A DNA stretch of 64,000 nucleotides from Pseudopyrenochaeta lycopersici (Eukaryota; Ascomycota; Dothideomycetes; Pleosporales; Pseudopyrenochaetaceae): the NCBI GenBank assembly GCA_003313425.1, contig NHZP01000013.1, positions 1,054,001-1,118,000 on the forward strand, read 5' to 3'. The notes beneath the pieces were generated by a model. It saw nothing but the letters and a program-made list of their open reading frames with translations, made no database searches and was not told the DNA's origin. A program made the translations under genes and the position numbers. This document shows positions 23,347 to 35,804 of the stretch, piece by piece (the first letter of the stretch is position 1; each line of letters opens with the position of its first letter).

Positions 23347-24311
23347 ATGTGCGACTCAGTCCTCGCTTTTGGCCAACGCGGCAGCCATTTCTTCCAATGC
23401 CCAACACGACAAGAATAGTACGCCTATGCGTCCAGACTGATTTCTTATTGTGGCAGTTCTGATATATTTGTAGCACACGTCTTCCGAGGAAACTCACAGT
23501 CTTCCTCACCTCCTCACAGTTGAAACAAGTCCACCATGTTGCTCTCGGGTTTCAAGACAGTTTCCTGCTCACGTGGCGTGATGGGCACGGGCACGATCAT
23601 ATTGATTCGGCAGGACTTCCATCAGAGTTGGTCAGCTTCTTGTACGCGCGTGACCCACAGCGTCGTCTAGTTCGAGATATCCCCCACTTACGATGCACAC
23701 TGGGGCCATACAACTCATCCTTCTTTGCCCATGATGGTTCGGCATACGTATGGATGAACATTCCCGGAGAGTTACTTTCTAACTTGCAGTCAAGAACCAA
23801 AGATGGAAACTGGACTGACCGGCCGCGCTTCGTAGCGCTAGGCGCTGATGAAAACTTCCTCTTGGTGACTGAAAAGCATGCCGCAGTCTGGAGATTAGAG
23901 AAATATAGGACAGCTTCAAAGTTACTCGAGTACTCACGTACTCAGCAAAAGGGAATCTCTGAGATCCACAGCATGGTTTTGCACCCGTATCGATTTCAAG
24001 CCTTTGTCACACAATCGATGAACGGCTCACTTATCCATGACAATCTGCCACCACATGCGCTACCCGGAATCCAAGCCATGGTTGATCCGATCATGCGGGA
24101 TACGAAAGAGATGGAACGAAAACTGCTCGCACGACAAGAGAGCTACAAGAACGAGGCCTTGCAGAGAAGACCGAGCGCCCTTCAGCAGCGAGCACAACTA
24201 AGGAAAGAATGGGGGGAGCATAAACAAGAATTCACGAAGCAGGCAAAAGGCATGAAGCTTAGTCTGAGCCTGAGTGTCAGTGTCGGGGGCTTGGCGAGAA
24301 TGTTGGGATAA
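23347..24311 (+). CDS. Fungal protein of unknown function, diverged paralogue B
   Basis: Exon 1 is 23347-23417 and exon 2 is 23474-24311, with a 56-nt phase-2 intron, giving 302 aa. It parallels the neighbouring minus-strand gene block by block: VLAFGQRGSHFFQC, LPRKLTVFLTSSQ, VHHVALGFQDSFLLTW, LRCTLGPYNSSFF, FVALGADENFLLV, MVLHPYRFQAFVTQS. The intron lies at the same position and phase. The C-terminus differs: the linker and HPD-like segment are replaced by a charged, probably coiled-coil helix (about 205-285) and a short Ser/Leu/Val tail. The function is unknown. The first exon is inferred: the second exon has no ATG before the conserved block and begins after a TTTGTAG acceptor. Confidence 0.78.
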
Positions 24312-25404
24312 GAATACAGCAACGGACTCAGTTTATTTCAGGTTTAAGAGGAGCTCTTTTCGTCAGGAACAAAAAGATGGCTTCAAAACCTAAGGTGCCG
24401 TGAATCGTACAGTGAACGCATGACCCCTTGTGAATGGTAATGGCTGCATTTTGTCGTCTTTTTGCATGGTACAGAAGAAACCAACGACATGAGAGCACAC
24501 TTGTGCTCCGTCGTGGCTGGAAGGGTTATTCTGCGATGATTGAGTATGACGACATGTGATAACATCGGCTCATCCAGACAGCACTGTCGGCAAACGACAC
24601 CCACACACCATACACTTCTAATGTCTTGAATTGACGTCAGTTTGAGGTAATGCCACACTAGCTCGCCATAAAAACACTGGAAAGGAATGTCACACAGATT
24701 AATATGTTCACCTACCTTGATGCACCTGTGAGACCATTCTTATGAACGGGTGCGGAGGCGGAGTCAAATCGCAGTTTGTTCACTGCATTGATTCGTACGC
24801 AATCTGATGCAGAGTCTCGTAATAACAGACATCTCGGGATTAGCGAATTCGACAAATAATCCATTTACATTTAGCTCCAACTGCATTATTCGAACAGCTC
24901 ATACGCAGCTTGCCGGTATGATAGATGCTATTTTGATGCCAGAAAGTCAAAGGCTTGGCAGGTGTAATCGGGCAACAAATCAGCTTCGATGTGACTGGGT
25001 CAGCCCGCACGTGCAAAGCTCGGAGTTCGGGTCAGTAGTGTATATGTCGCTATCGGCAGGCCTTACACATTCATCATCCCCAGCTGTAGGTTTTCATTTT
25101 GCACCAATTTGGCGCGCATTAGAGCATTACAGAGAATTTCTTTCCGCTTTGGCCAGCCTTGGAAGACAGAACGCGCCAGTAGCCACATGCTCACGCGAAC
25201 CCTCTGCTCGGCTTTTAAGCTCTAATGCTCTCCATAGGCAGTGTCCGATCTTAGCTAGACTTGTTTTCCAATGGGATGACTTTAAGTCCTTTTTGGAAGA
25301 CTCAGCTATGCTGGCAAGGCTGATTCTGAACAATGTCTCCGCTCGCTGGAGGGATGGATGATGATAAGCTACCCATTCCATCGCGGCTTCTGTACACCCG
25401 AAAT
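24312..25404. other. Intergenic, no supported gene
   Basis: A 184-codon open frame (24807-25361) is the longest here. It has biased but not protein-like composition, no domain, and an overlapping 84-codon frame on the other strand. I do not call it a gene. Confidence 0.4.
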
Positions 25405-25664
25405 ATGTGTACAGCTATCTGAGCGATGCTTCAGACGAGTTCCGTCCCATATCTGTACTACCGTACCAATGCGGCATGCTGATCCAAGACGAGCTGTGTG
25501 GCGCTTCTCTGCGCCGTACCGACTGGCCTTCTGAATACCGTTGTCTGTCGTTCAACTGGGGCCCATCGAGCGACACACAGGACATATCGCTGAATGGGCA
25601 TCCTTTTCGGGTTCACCGGAATCCATACGAATTCTTGGAGATAGGCATCAAAGTCGTGCTGTAA
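25405..25664 (+). pseudogene. N-terminal fragment of a HET-domain gene
   Basis: The 85-codon frame from ATG 25407 reads FRPISVLPYQ, then YRCLSFNWGPSSDTQDISLN and GHPFRVHRNPYEFLEIGIKV. This is the very start of a HET domain up to the point where WIDAICINQ should follow. The frame stops at 25664 and no later HET block is found in any frame. It is a truncated relic, different in sequence from the fragment near 8.1 kb and from the intact HET genes. Confidence 0.75.
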
Positions 25665-26333
25665 AGAGAAGATCTGGGTCAATGTTCTGTGCCATCTATC
25701 ATATAGAGTCCATTAAAAAGCTAAGGGTTGATGCCGCCAAGGACTACGAGCCTTCAAGTTCCAACTAGTGCAAATAACGGCTAGTTAGTTATTGCATTAC
25801 TACTAAGTCACTGTCTGGCGCTATTAATAGCTGTACATGAAGTAGTCTGAAACATAAGCTAGAGACTTATTTATAAGTCTACTGATACGTAAAATGGAAA
25901 AGTATATCGTGCCGATGCACTTGGTGGCGTAGCCACGATGGGTATCTCAGTTAGGCTTAGATAAGCTTGGACAATAAAATCTGGGTATAAAGGGGGATAG
26001 GTAGGACCTCTTCAAGGGAGCGTCGAATTCACCAAGTATTACCCACGTCGTACTCTTAAGTCCTGCTTCACTAGAGTTTCGATCAATCGGTTCATTGTTA
26101 CCTATCCACCTTTGTCTGTCACGTTACGCCCCTCCCACCTCTTCATATTGACAGACACGAGATGTTCAGTTGCTTCCAGTGCGCACAAGGTTACCATCAA
26201 AAGGAAGGAGTTGGCTGAGGCCTCTGTTGCTGCACACTACTTTTAACTAGAGGCTTAGTTTACTTCAAATAGTAAAAATACAGTATATATAAACACTAGT
26301 AGAAGTCTCAAATTACATAGCGAACAAATTATT
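25665..26333. other. AT-rich, stop-rich intergenic DNA
   Basis: Probably decayed sequence after the HET fragment. TAG/CTA-rich words (for example 25780-25900 and 26240-26310) suggest RIP. No gene or terminal repeats found. Confidence 0.45.
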
Positions 26334-28789
26334 TCAGGGCTCTCTGGCGGTAATATGCGTTGCTCTAACCGCTGTAAGGTCTTTCCGATAGTCGTCCATC
26401 CGTGCCGCGTAGATACGAACCAAATCCGCTACATTACTGTTGAACTTAATGCGCTCTTCTTGGCTCTTGAAGCCGATACGAAGCCAGTACATGTCTCGTA
26501 CTCGGACCGTGTCCGAATCTGTCGATGGCCAATGCTCACCTAGCGCTGCGAGATTCCAGCTATTCAGGCCACTTTTAGCGTAGAAACGGCTGGCAAGCAA
26601 TGGTATGCCAGACCTCTCCAGCACACTGATCGCGCATGTCTTCTTTGTGCTCCGGCAATCGCAGCTGTTTGGTTCGATCTTTGTCCGTTCGTCGAGTTCA
26701 ATGGTCATAAACGAAAGCTGGCCAGAGTCAGGTTGATGAAGGAACAGGACGAGTAGAGGTGGTTCGGGTTGTTTGAGTTCGATGGCGGTGCGCGAAGAAC
26801 CGAGGGAGATCTGTTGAGTATGTGCACTAGACATTGTACTCATGACGCTAGAAACGGAGAGTGAAGTACTGTTACTGGGTGGGTAAGGGCTTGATGCGCC
26901 AGATGGGCGGCGATCAGAATCGCTGTTGTAGTCTGGCGCAATGTGTGGTCTTTCGTATGGGGTCTTCTGCCAGAGCTGGAAGTTGCCAACTTCGATCAGC
27001 GTTGACGATGGCTTTCGGGACCATGACTTTGCCTTTGTTTGAACAAGTGGGAAGCCTTGGCCCCGTGCAAGTGACTTAATCTTGACCGATTTCCTGTGTT
27101 TGACACAGCGATAGCCGGTAACTAGGTGCTGCAGGCGTAACAAGTCCGTCATGGACTTGAATTCTGGAACGACGCCGTTGATACCGTCTCGAGAACTCTG
27201 AACTTTCATGGTGAGCGATGGCTGGTCGCCACTCAGATTAGACGGCATGGCATATACAGGAACGAGGTATGCCCGACAGAGGTCAATGTTGAGCTTCTGG
27301 ACGACTACATGCCGTTAGGTCCCGAACAGTAGAAGTCAACAAAGACTCTCACCTCTATCACTCGAGTAGATGCCCGAAGTCCGTGACGTAGCAACTGTGG
27401 TGTCCTCAACACCCAGCGTCCCATCAATGTTTCGAACAACACGGAGTGTGTGAGACTTCAACTCGGGGAGAACAGGACTAGGTTGTCGTTAGCAGTATTT
27501 TGACAATTATGAATTGACACACTTACACTTCAAGAAGGACCCCTAAATGTTCGGCTAGCGTGGAAGTGTTGTCTGGCACTTGCGGCCATATCAGGAACAT
27601 TTCTTCGGGCAACTGTAGGACCATAGACAACTGCGGCCGTGGCCAACGGCTCTCTGCCACCCGCGTACATTCAGCCCGTAATCGCTATCGACGCTATTAG
27701 CCCGGTCTCGTGATATTTAGCCATGCCATCAATGCTCACCCTGTCCATCTCTCGTACACATCGATCATAAAGTCCACCAGGATTTGTACGCTGGATTTTG
27801 CGCCAGTCATCACCCTCTCGCACTCGGTCCATAACCCAGATGCTCTTCATCAGGTGCAGGTAGGCCATTGAGTCACTTACATTTGGTATCTGCGATGTAT
27901 TAGCATCATATATCTTGGACTGGGGAAAGACGTACCGTGTTGAAATGACTAAAAAACGCTTCCAAGCCGTCTTTGACTGATAGGGACGGCCTAAGATCGA
28001 TCCTGTCATGCTTCGGAGTCGAAGAATCGTCGCGTTTCAACAGCTCATTCTCGAATTTCTCACTGAGTTCATTTGGTACCTTCACATCTCGTTCGATCTG
28101 CACGAGAGACCTCTCTGCACTAGGTTCGCAATCTGCGAGGAGAAGTTGTTTGAGCTCTTGAAGTTGTTCGGCAGTATCTTGATGTTGTTGTATATTCAAT
28201 TCTCTGTGCTGAGATTGAACATGACTTTGAGATCGTGGATTAGATTTGATGCCCGTTGTACCAGTGGAGCTCTTTTTTGAAGGAATAACTTACATGGTGA
28301 AGGGATCCAAGACCAGGCCGATCTTGGTGCTGTGAAACGCCAGTCGCTCCGTCAATCGTACAACTTGTCCATCGACATTAATGTTGTAGATAATGTTAGT
28401 GATGAAGCCATCTTTGTGGCGAAACTTGGATTCATCATTGAGGAAATCGCGACACTCTTCCAGTGTGAGCTGAAAGTTTCCAATGATCTCCGCCAACGAT
28501 GTGAGATCGTATGCAGGCGGACCGAAAGCCCCAATACTATCGTTCTGCAAGCCTGTGTTTGCGGCCTTCACGATAGTTTGTATGGTACTGAGGCTGGAAT
28601 GCAGACGATGAAGCGCGTCTCCGAACTCGATGTAGCGTTGCGCTAAGCCGGATTAGCAGTAGTTTTGCTGTTGGGTTCGAGGTTCCACGCACGCGATGAC
28701 TTCTCCTTTGTAAAACCTTTCTCGTACACACTCCATGACAGTTTGATTGCTGAGCCGACCAAACTCACAGCTCCGAAATCAATGGCCAT
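26334..28789 (-). CDS. Seven-exon fungal protein of unknown function
   Basis: Exons, 5' to 3' on the minus strand: 28693-28789, 28294-28642, 27936-28203, 27740-27889, 27527-27684, 27353-27477, 26334-27304. They total 705 aa. Every junction is GT-AG and in phase. The N-terminus (MAIDFGAVSLVGSAIKLSW) and the helical block after it (RYIEFGDALHRLHSSLSTIQ) resemble the N-terminal helical region found at the front of many fungal proteins of unknown function and some STAND/NLR-like proteins. There is no NACHT or NB-ARC. The middle is helical and charged. The C-terminal half has a Ser-rich linker (about 490-530) and a folded end with a possible Cys pair (CDCRSTKKTC). No enzyme motif is visible. The function is unknown. 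It is the most intron-rich gene in the window. Confidence 0.8.
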
Positions 28790-29349
28790 GTTGCTTGAAT
28801 TTGTAGTGCATATGCGATGGGATTACCCAGGATGGCCAAGCGGGAGCCGCGAGGTGGCCGTACTCTTAAGGCAAGAACAACGACAATGACGGGGGTGAGC
28901 GCCTCATCAGCCCCTCGTTTCGGTATTAGACTTGTTGGCGACTCACAATAGATGCTCCTTGCATTCAGAGGGCAGAGATGCTAGATATTTTATGATCAGG
29001 CCCCCAAATTTTGTTTCAGCCTTGCGCCACTATGCAGGAGAGACGGCGGTTGCTTCCTATCTTGACTTTTATCTAGATGTTTGTATGAAAGGGCGAACTG
29101 TGCTCTCTGTACAGCCATCGGCGAGGATCGTTCTAGGTAACTCGCCCGCATTGCAACGCGGGGTGCAAGCAGTCGCTGCAGGAACCCAACAGGATCGTTT
29201 CTGATAAGGTTTGCGTAAGAATCAGCTGTATTTACCCTATGTGCTGCCCGTTGGCCATGTGAATTTACCTCTTACCTTTCCTTTGGTCTTTTCCCAACTG
29301 AGAGAACATCTGAACCATCATCGTAAAGTTTTGCTGGGAGAGCCTAACT
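28790..29349. other. Divergent intergenic region
   Basis: 560 bp between the head-to-head unknown gene and the permease. No coding support. It presumably carries both promoters. Confidence 0.4.
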
Positions 29350-31345
29350 ATGAGGCACAGCGACGAAGCAGAGTGTGACGCTCGTAGCGTTCATTCGAAT
29401 GGTACCAGTCTCTGCCTAGACAATGACGATCGTCGCTATCTGGAAGCTTTGAAAGACAGTGATTACGTCGTTACCAAGAACACTCGACATCCTCTTGGCC
29501 TCTTGTCTGTCGTCGCATTCATCGTACAGCAAGTCATAGGTATGTGCCTCGACTAGAGTATATGTGATATATTGGCTAATCATTCAGGGACGGGCATATT
29601 TCGAACGCCATGGACCGCCATGCATGCGACACAAAGTGTGGGATTGACCCTTCTTTTCTGGCTCTTTGGTGCCATCACCGCATTGGCAGGCATGGTACTT
29701 TATATTGAATTCGGTCTTTCAATACCTCGACATGTTATCGACGGGAAGAAGGAGCCAGTGGTTCGCAATGGAGGTGACCTGAACTACGTAAGTTACATAG
29801 TACGGCGCACTTGTGGTCAACGCTAACACTCAGAAGGTTCATTATCTACTTAAACGACCAAAGTTTATTGTACTCTCATTTTATGCCATCAACTACATCT
29901 TCCTTGCATCTAGCGCCGCTAACGCGCTATCTTTTGGCGATGATATCATTGGCGACCAAGGGACCGACCGGGGATCTCTCAAAGATGCGGCTGCCAGAGG
30001 CCTAGCAATCCTCGCCGTGACGATACCTTGCTTCTTACATGCCTTCACTCGGCGCGGTGGCATATTGATCAACAATGCCTTCGTCGTAGTCAAGATCGCC
30101 ATTCTATGCGTATTCCCAATTATGGCTATATGCGTTTTAGCTGGCGTTGTGGACTCGAACCATGCAGAACACAATCTGAACTCGAAAAATTCTTTTGCAA
30201 ATGCTCGCTCGGACGTCGACAGCTACACACAAGGAATCTTGGCCGTTCTGTATGCTTACAGTGGGTACAATCAAGCAAATTACGTACGTCCGGCTTGCTC
30301 ATAATCTTCTTGATCAAATGTGCTGACGGCCGCAAAGGTCCTCTGCGAGATTGAAAAACCTAGGAAGAACTTCTCTAGGGGCATCATCATCGCTCTGACA
30401 ATCATATGCGTGCTGTACATGCTGGTGAACCTAAGCTACGTAAGTATCTGATCGCACATGTTTGATGATTTCATCACTGAGCCTATGCCGCAGATGGTGG
30501 TCGTCAGCAAAGAGCAGCAATTGCATGCAAGCGACATATCCCTCCAATTTCTTATCAATGTGATTGGACCTGTTCATGCTCCACGAGTCCTTGTCGTTTT
30601 CACATCGATAAGTAGCCTCGGTAACATCGTTGGCATGACCTTCACGGCTTCCAAAGTTAAACAAGAAATCGCGAAGGAAGGCGTGATCCCGTTTGCGAAG
30701 TTCTTTGGAGAGAACCGAACGCTATTTGGTAGGTGGCGCGCCAACGACGAGTCTAAGCGGCCTGAGCCAACGCCGCTTGGCGCACTATTTCTTCATTGGC
30801 TGTTCGCAGTCATACTCATCCTCTTGACCTGGCAAGCTAAGGCCGCATCTGCATATCGCATCCTCGTCAACCTGTATGTTTACCTTACCGACGTTATTCC
30901 AAGCTTCATAATGGCAGTTGGCATGCTATACCTACGTCTCTTGACGGATTGGAGTGGAAAATCATTTATGTCGTCATGGTTGAGTGTTACGGCAGCGCTC
31001 ATCTACGCACTCGCCAACGGCTTTCCTCTCGTTGCAGTATGGATACCACCGACACATAAGTCCGGTGATGTATATGACCTCATTCCTGGCTTTTCATGGT
31101 ATATGACGGGTGCCTTGTCGTGGACATTGCTTGCGTGTGGCGTGGTGTATTGGGCTTGCTTTCGGTTCGTCTTGCCACGCTTTGGAGCAAGGAAGGGCAA
31201 GGAGTTCTTGGTTGAGCGAGAACCGGTGTTCCGCATGCAGGATGGTGAGAGAGTGCAGTGGCATGAGATTGTGCTGCATAGCTGGGTCGTCAAACCAGAG
31301 CCAGAGTCAGAGAAAAGGCAGGGATATATCATGGATGACCTCTGA
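29350..31345 (+). CDS. Amino-acid permease, APC superfamily (LAT / methionine-permease-like)
   Basis: Five exons (29350-29539, 29588-29787, 29834-30283, 30338-30439, 30494-31345) encode 597 aa. About twelve hydrophobic segments follow a charged ~45-residue N-tail. Conserved APC pieces include QQVIGTGIFRTPWTAM in TM1, a GYNQANYVLCEIEKPRKNFS stretch in the TM6/7 region, and LGNIVGMTFTASKVKQEIAK (TM8 to loop). The pattern matches L-type and low-affinity methionine permeases of fungi. It should import neutral amino acids across the plasma membrane. Substrate choice cannot be read from the sequence. The exon 3 acceptor could be 3 nt further on with no frame change. Confidence 0.88.
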
Positions 31346-32197
31346 GGATCTGAGGACGTGTTCCACCAGTCACCTGCGAAAACCAGTCAACCGCGAGGCC
31401 CACCGAAATCGACGCGTCTTAATGCATTCAAACAACAATAGCTCCCCACGGAGTCTCTCAAGGCTGATAAAAGGGGCTAGGCTTGCTCTAAATGTTCAAG
31501 CAGTTCAGAAACAACAGATATCTAGCGTCAACCAAGCAGCTGCGCTGTACGCCGTCCCTAAACACACCTTTTGAGCCCGCCTTAAGGGTAGCCTACCTTA
31601 AGCCACGCGCAATCGCTAGTGGTGTAAACTAGACCCTACTAAGAGTAGTCTCTTATTTAGTATGTACTAGACCTTACTTAATAAGGATTTCTACCTACAA
31701 TTACCAAACTTTATTAAATCGCAGATACGCTATTAAAGATCTAATTAAGTAGTTAAAATATAATATAGCTAGTATTAACTAGTTCGCTCTTCAAAAACTT
31801 TCTATAGATACTGTAACAGCGCACAGCCCAACTACGCTAAATAGCCAAAAGTACATCAATACTAGCTCAACTGCTAGTGCTGGGCTCTGCATCTAATATA
31901 TAGGCAAGCTGTAACGTTACTATCTCAGTATCCATTACATAAGAGATAGTTTCCTGTAGCTATATATATGAGGAGGTTGGTGTCTCCTGAGGAGGCAGGT
32001 AAACCCCTCGTTCTCTAGGCTTGGCGTGTGTTGTTTATCTCCTCCTGTCAACACCGAGTTTGGAACATCGGCGCAATAATCCTTGGAGTGACAGCAGGTC
32101 AGTAGGCAGCAAACTGGAGAGACTTCGCATATAGATACGTAGCGATGTAATCGCAGTAATATCCCATTACTAAAAACTTTACCTCCTTTTCTTATTA
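31346..32197. other. AT-rich, RIP-like flank of the transposon
   Basis: From about 31570 the composition drops to AT-rich with dense TAG/CTA. It may be an older decayed element into which the Tc1-like element jumped. No terminal repeats identified. Confidence 0.45.
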
Positions 32198-32222
32198 CAG
32201 TGACCCCGCAAAAGTTTCCGCC
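32198..32222 (+). repeat. Left terminal inverted repeat of the Tc1-like element
   Basis: 25 bp, identical to the reverse complement of 33525-33549. It follows TA at 32196-32197. Confidence 0.95.
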
Positions 32223-33524
32223 ACACTAGTCGCGACGCGTTCCCTCACAACATCTCCTTCTTAACTTTCAAGTATTATAACTATGCTACCACGTTACTAA
32301 ATTTTATAAGAAATAGACTAAAATACGCGTAGAGGCCCTAATTTAATAGTCTAGCAGCAAGATTAAATTATTAGGATACTGTATAGTAGTTCTACAGTTG
32401 CTTAAGTTACTAACGCGTATAGCCAGAGTAAACGCGCTATACGCGACCTTAGGAAGAAATATTACTAAACAGGCATAACTGCAGATAAACCTCGCAGCGG
32501 CTAGCCACCTATACTATTACTTTATTAAAAGAAGATTATCTATCGTAAAGTACGTGCGCAGCTAAAAATTAAGTATAAAGAGCTAGCTAAAGTAGCAGTA
32601 GTTATAAATCTAGATAGTACCTCTTTAAAGCCGCCTAGCTCTAGCACACTATCCTAATACTTTAAAAGATAAGGCCTTACTAAATCTCCTTATAAAAAGC
32701 GTCCTAAGCTCTATTGCAGGGATGCGTTAAGGCGCCTTAAGTTCTATAAGGAGTACTCTTAATTCCTGTAGTATTAGCGCACGCTTAAGTTCTCTAATAA
32801 ATGCTTAGTTTAGAAGGGCTTAGGGCAAAACTAAGAGTAAGTTTTTTAAAATTTATAAGAGAAATAGAAGATAATAATACTCTAAACCTATAGCTGTAGT
32901 AAAAAGGTATTATAAATAGTATAGGGTTTAATATAGTTAGATAAACGTAGGTATGCCTAGAGAAGTCCTCTAGTTATAATAGAGCGTGATTTTAATACTC
33001 TAAAGTATAGGTACTCTGCTAAAAGTTATATTAAGGCCTTAACTAAAGGGCTTCTACTATCTTAGCGTTGTTCTTAGCTTTTTATGTAGGATAACGCGCG
33101 CATACACACAGCTGTAGCGACGCGTAAGTTTCTGCGCGAGCACCACATTACTACTATTAAATAGCTAGCATACTTACTTAATCTTAACCTAATTAAGCAC
33201 CTCTAGTAGTACCTAAAGAAGCGCATATATAAATTCTATCTATAATATAATAATTATAGCTAAGCTATAGAAGAGTAGGATAGCTTTTGCAGTGCATTAA
33301 AAGAGTGCTAGTTACGTATACTAGCTAAGCTTATTAAGCGCCTCATCTTGAGTATGCGACAACAAATTACTGCATGTAAAAAGGCACAAGGATAGCAAAC
33401 AAAATATTAAATATCTATACAACTCTTAACCTAAAAAAATAATTAATTATATAATATTTTAGCTAAGATATATAGTGTTAAAGTTTAGTGTACATGTGCT
33501 TGAGAGGGTGGCTTGTGCATGCGC

Positions 33525-33549
33525 GGCGGAAACTTTTGCGGGGTCACTG
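33525..33549 (-). repeat. Right terminal inverted repeat of the Tc1-like element
   Basis: 25 bp, perfect inverted partner of the left repeat. It is followed by TA at 33550-33551. The repeats have escaped the heavy C-to-T change seen inside. Confidence 0.95.
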
Positions 33550-34164
33550 TAGACCTTATATACTTTTGAAGTGTATTATCTTTTTGTAGATTTACATAGA
33601 ATACTATAATAATGAGAATAAGGCACTATATAGAGTAGTTTTCTCTAGGGAATAGAAGCCATTTATTCGTTTGGAAGCAACACTACCTCAGCCAGCCACC
33701 ACTAGACGGTCAGCTCGCAAGCTGAACAATGTTCACCTGAAAACCACTTTCGGCTGACGAACCACTTGACCCGGGCCTCCCGAGCTCTGGATTGGTTTAT
33801 TTGTCCACTAGCATGATGGCTTTCTGTGCGACACAAAAGTCTAGAACAAGCATTTTTCTCAGCTGTCGTGCTGATATGCAGCTGTCTTTAGGATGGAGAG
33901 TCCAGCTCAGCTCCCTTACATATATCGCTGTTGTGCGCCATATCACTACGATTACACTTTTGCGCCTTGCCCTCTTCTTGTGCCTTCATGCAGAGCCCGA
34001 GGCCTCTCATGGTGTATCGTCTGTTCTCAAGACTTCCAAGCACTGCACGATCCGTGTACTATAGAACAACAGCCTTTTATCTCTTGAACCAGACACCCAT
34101 TCAACTGCCTGTTCAGACCCCGAGTGTTTTTGCACGTGGTTTTCGGCCTGCATTGCCTAACGCG
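33550..34164. other. Intergenic, upstream of the DUF2235 gene
   Basis: The first ~110 bp are AT-rich as in the transposon flank. The rest is normal in composition. An open frame runs into the downstream gene from 33931, but the conserved protein starts near 34165. Confidence 0.4.
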
Positions 34165-35804
34165 ATGCCTCAAGCTGGCAATGATACCTTTGTTGACCTA
34201 GCTCAGCGCGCGCCAAGGAAGCTCGTCCTCTGTTTTGATGGCACAGGAAATCAATTCGCGGGAAATACCTCAGACACCAATATCGTCAAGTTATACGATA
34301 AACTTGATAGAAAAAGCCCGGACCAGTACCACTATTACCAGAGTAAGCAACATTTCAAATCTCATATAATGCGATATCGTTTTGCTCACTAAATGTTCCA
34401 GCTGGCATTGGCACCTACGACATTGATGGTGGTTCGATAAATAAGGGTTTTTTTGGTAGTATCCGGTCGAAAATCTCTAGGACATTGGACAGCGGGTTTG
34501 CCACAACCTTCGATGCCCATGTCATCGCAGGCTATCGCTTCATTATGCGATATTATAAACAAGGGGACAAGATTTACATCTTTGGGTTCTCGAGGGGTGC
34601 TTTCACCGCTCGCTTCCTCGCACGCATGATTTTCAGGGTTGGCTTACTTTCTGAGGGCAACGAAGAGATGGTACCCTTTGCGTATGACCTATACCAGCAG
34701 TACGAGAAGGGAAAGCACGACTCAGAAGAGTTCAGAAACAACCTCTATGCTTTCAAAATGACCTTCTGCCGTTGTGACATAATCGATTCCCAGCTCGACG
34801 ACACTCCAGACAACCTGGGTGTCAAGGTTCACTTCCTAGGCATGTTTGATTGCGTCAGTAGTGTGGCGGTCTTGGATAGCGTCTATGGACAGGTTCCCAA
34901 AGCAGTATCCGTGGTCGGAACCGCCCATCATGTTCGCCATGCCGTTGCTGTGGACGAGCACCGCGTCAAGTTCAAGGCTGCTCTACTTCAACAAGACGAA
35001 AAGAAAAACACTTCTTCCAATGAAGATATTAAGGAGGTGTGGTTCCCAGGCAATCACGGCGATGTTGGTGGAGGATGGCCAGCTCCAAATCCCGATAAAA
35101 GAGACGCCAAGCAGACGTGGTGGCAAAAGATCCGCAGTATCTTTACCACCGCGAATGATACACAAGCAGTCAAGCAGCCAGCTGGAGACTACTACCAATT
35201 GAGTGATATTCCTCTTGCTTGGATGATTCGTGAACTGGAGTTGCTAGGGGGACAAGATGCAGCTTCAGCGATTCAGTGGAGCTCGAGGAAGGAGGCTTTC
35301 AAGAGGCACTTCTGCGAGAGAAAGGCACAGGCATATAACAGTCCAATACACAGCACGCTCAAGATCTCGGGCGGCTCATCGCTTTTTAAAGTCATGCTTT
35401 GGAACTTCATGGGTAAGTCAAAGTGCACATGAATCAGAACCCGCCGAAGGCTTTGCAGCTGATATATTTGTATAGAATGGCTGCCAATCCGACGTTGGGA
35501 ACTCCAACGTAGAGATGCAGCAAGCCCTCAAAGATACGAGTGGGCATTGGTTGCATGGCCACCTAACAGGTGTGGAACGCGCGACATTCCTGGTGGAGCT
35601 CTTCTACACGACTCGCTTCTCAAGCGATTGCAAAATCACCCGTCGACATATCGCCCAGCTAACAATCGGGGTGACAATTTGACGCCATGTTTGTGGTCCG
35701 GAGAGTTCAATGAGGATAATTTCAATCGTATATATCAAGACGATGGGGACTCTAAGCACAAGGATTCACGCGGTATCCATGATATCTACACGTTGAAGAA
35801 GTAA
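34165..35804 (+). CDS. DUF2235 alpha/beta-hydrolase-like protein (Tle1-like fold)
   Basis: Three exons (34165-34342, 34402-35412, 35476-35804) encode 505 aa. The start of the domain is diagnostic: [20 protein letters not shown], then [10 protein letters not shown]. The nucleophile elbow is [19 protein letters not shown] with Ser123 in GFSRG. A later [12 protein letters not shown] segment supplies the usual Asp/His region. The C-terminal exon gives [10 protein letters not shown], typical of the family's end. DUF2235 proteins share the fold of bacterial type VI lipase effectors (Tle1), but most fungal members have no known substrate. There is no convincing signal peptide from ATG 34165. A longer N-terminus in the same frame (ATGs from 33931) cannot be excluded. 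It lies between decayed AT-rich DNA on both sides and appears intact. Confidence 0.88.

Larger units (their letters stand above)
32198..33549 (+). mobile_element. RIP-inactivated Tc1/mariner-type transposon
   Basis: The element is 1352 bp, with perfect 25-bp terminal inverted repeats (32198-32222 and 33525-33549; outer bases CAGTGACCCCGCAAAAG). A TA dinucleotide sits at each end (32196-32197 and 33550-33551), the target duplication of the Tc1/mariner superfamily. Inside, the plus strand at about 33088-33240 still reads a DDE transposase: QDNARIHTAVATRKFLREHH, then LLNLNLIKHL where active copies have SPDLNP and EHLW. The Glu-to-Lys and Pro-to-Leu changes and the many TAG/TAA codons fit C-to-T mutation on both strands. 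No intact transposase frame remains. Confidence 0.9.

Noticed and set aside
24807..25361. 184-codon open frame on the plus strand
   Set aside because: It has no domain, overlaps a frame on the other strand, and shows no splice or motif support. It is most likely chance.
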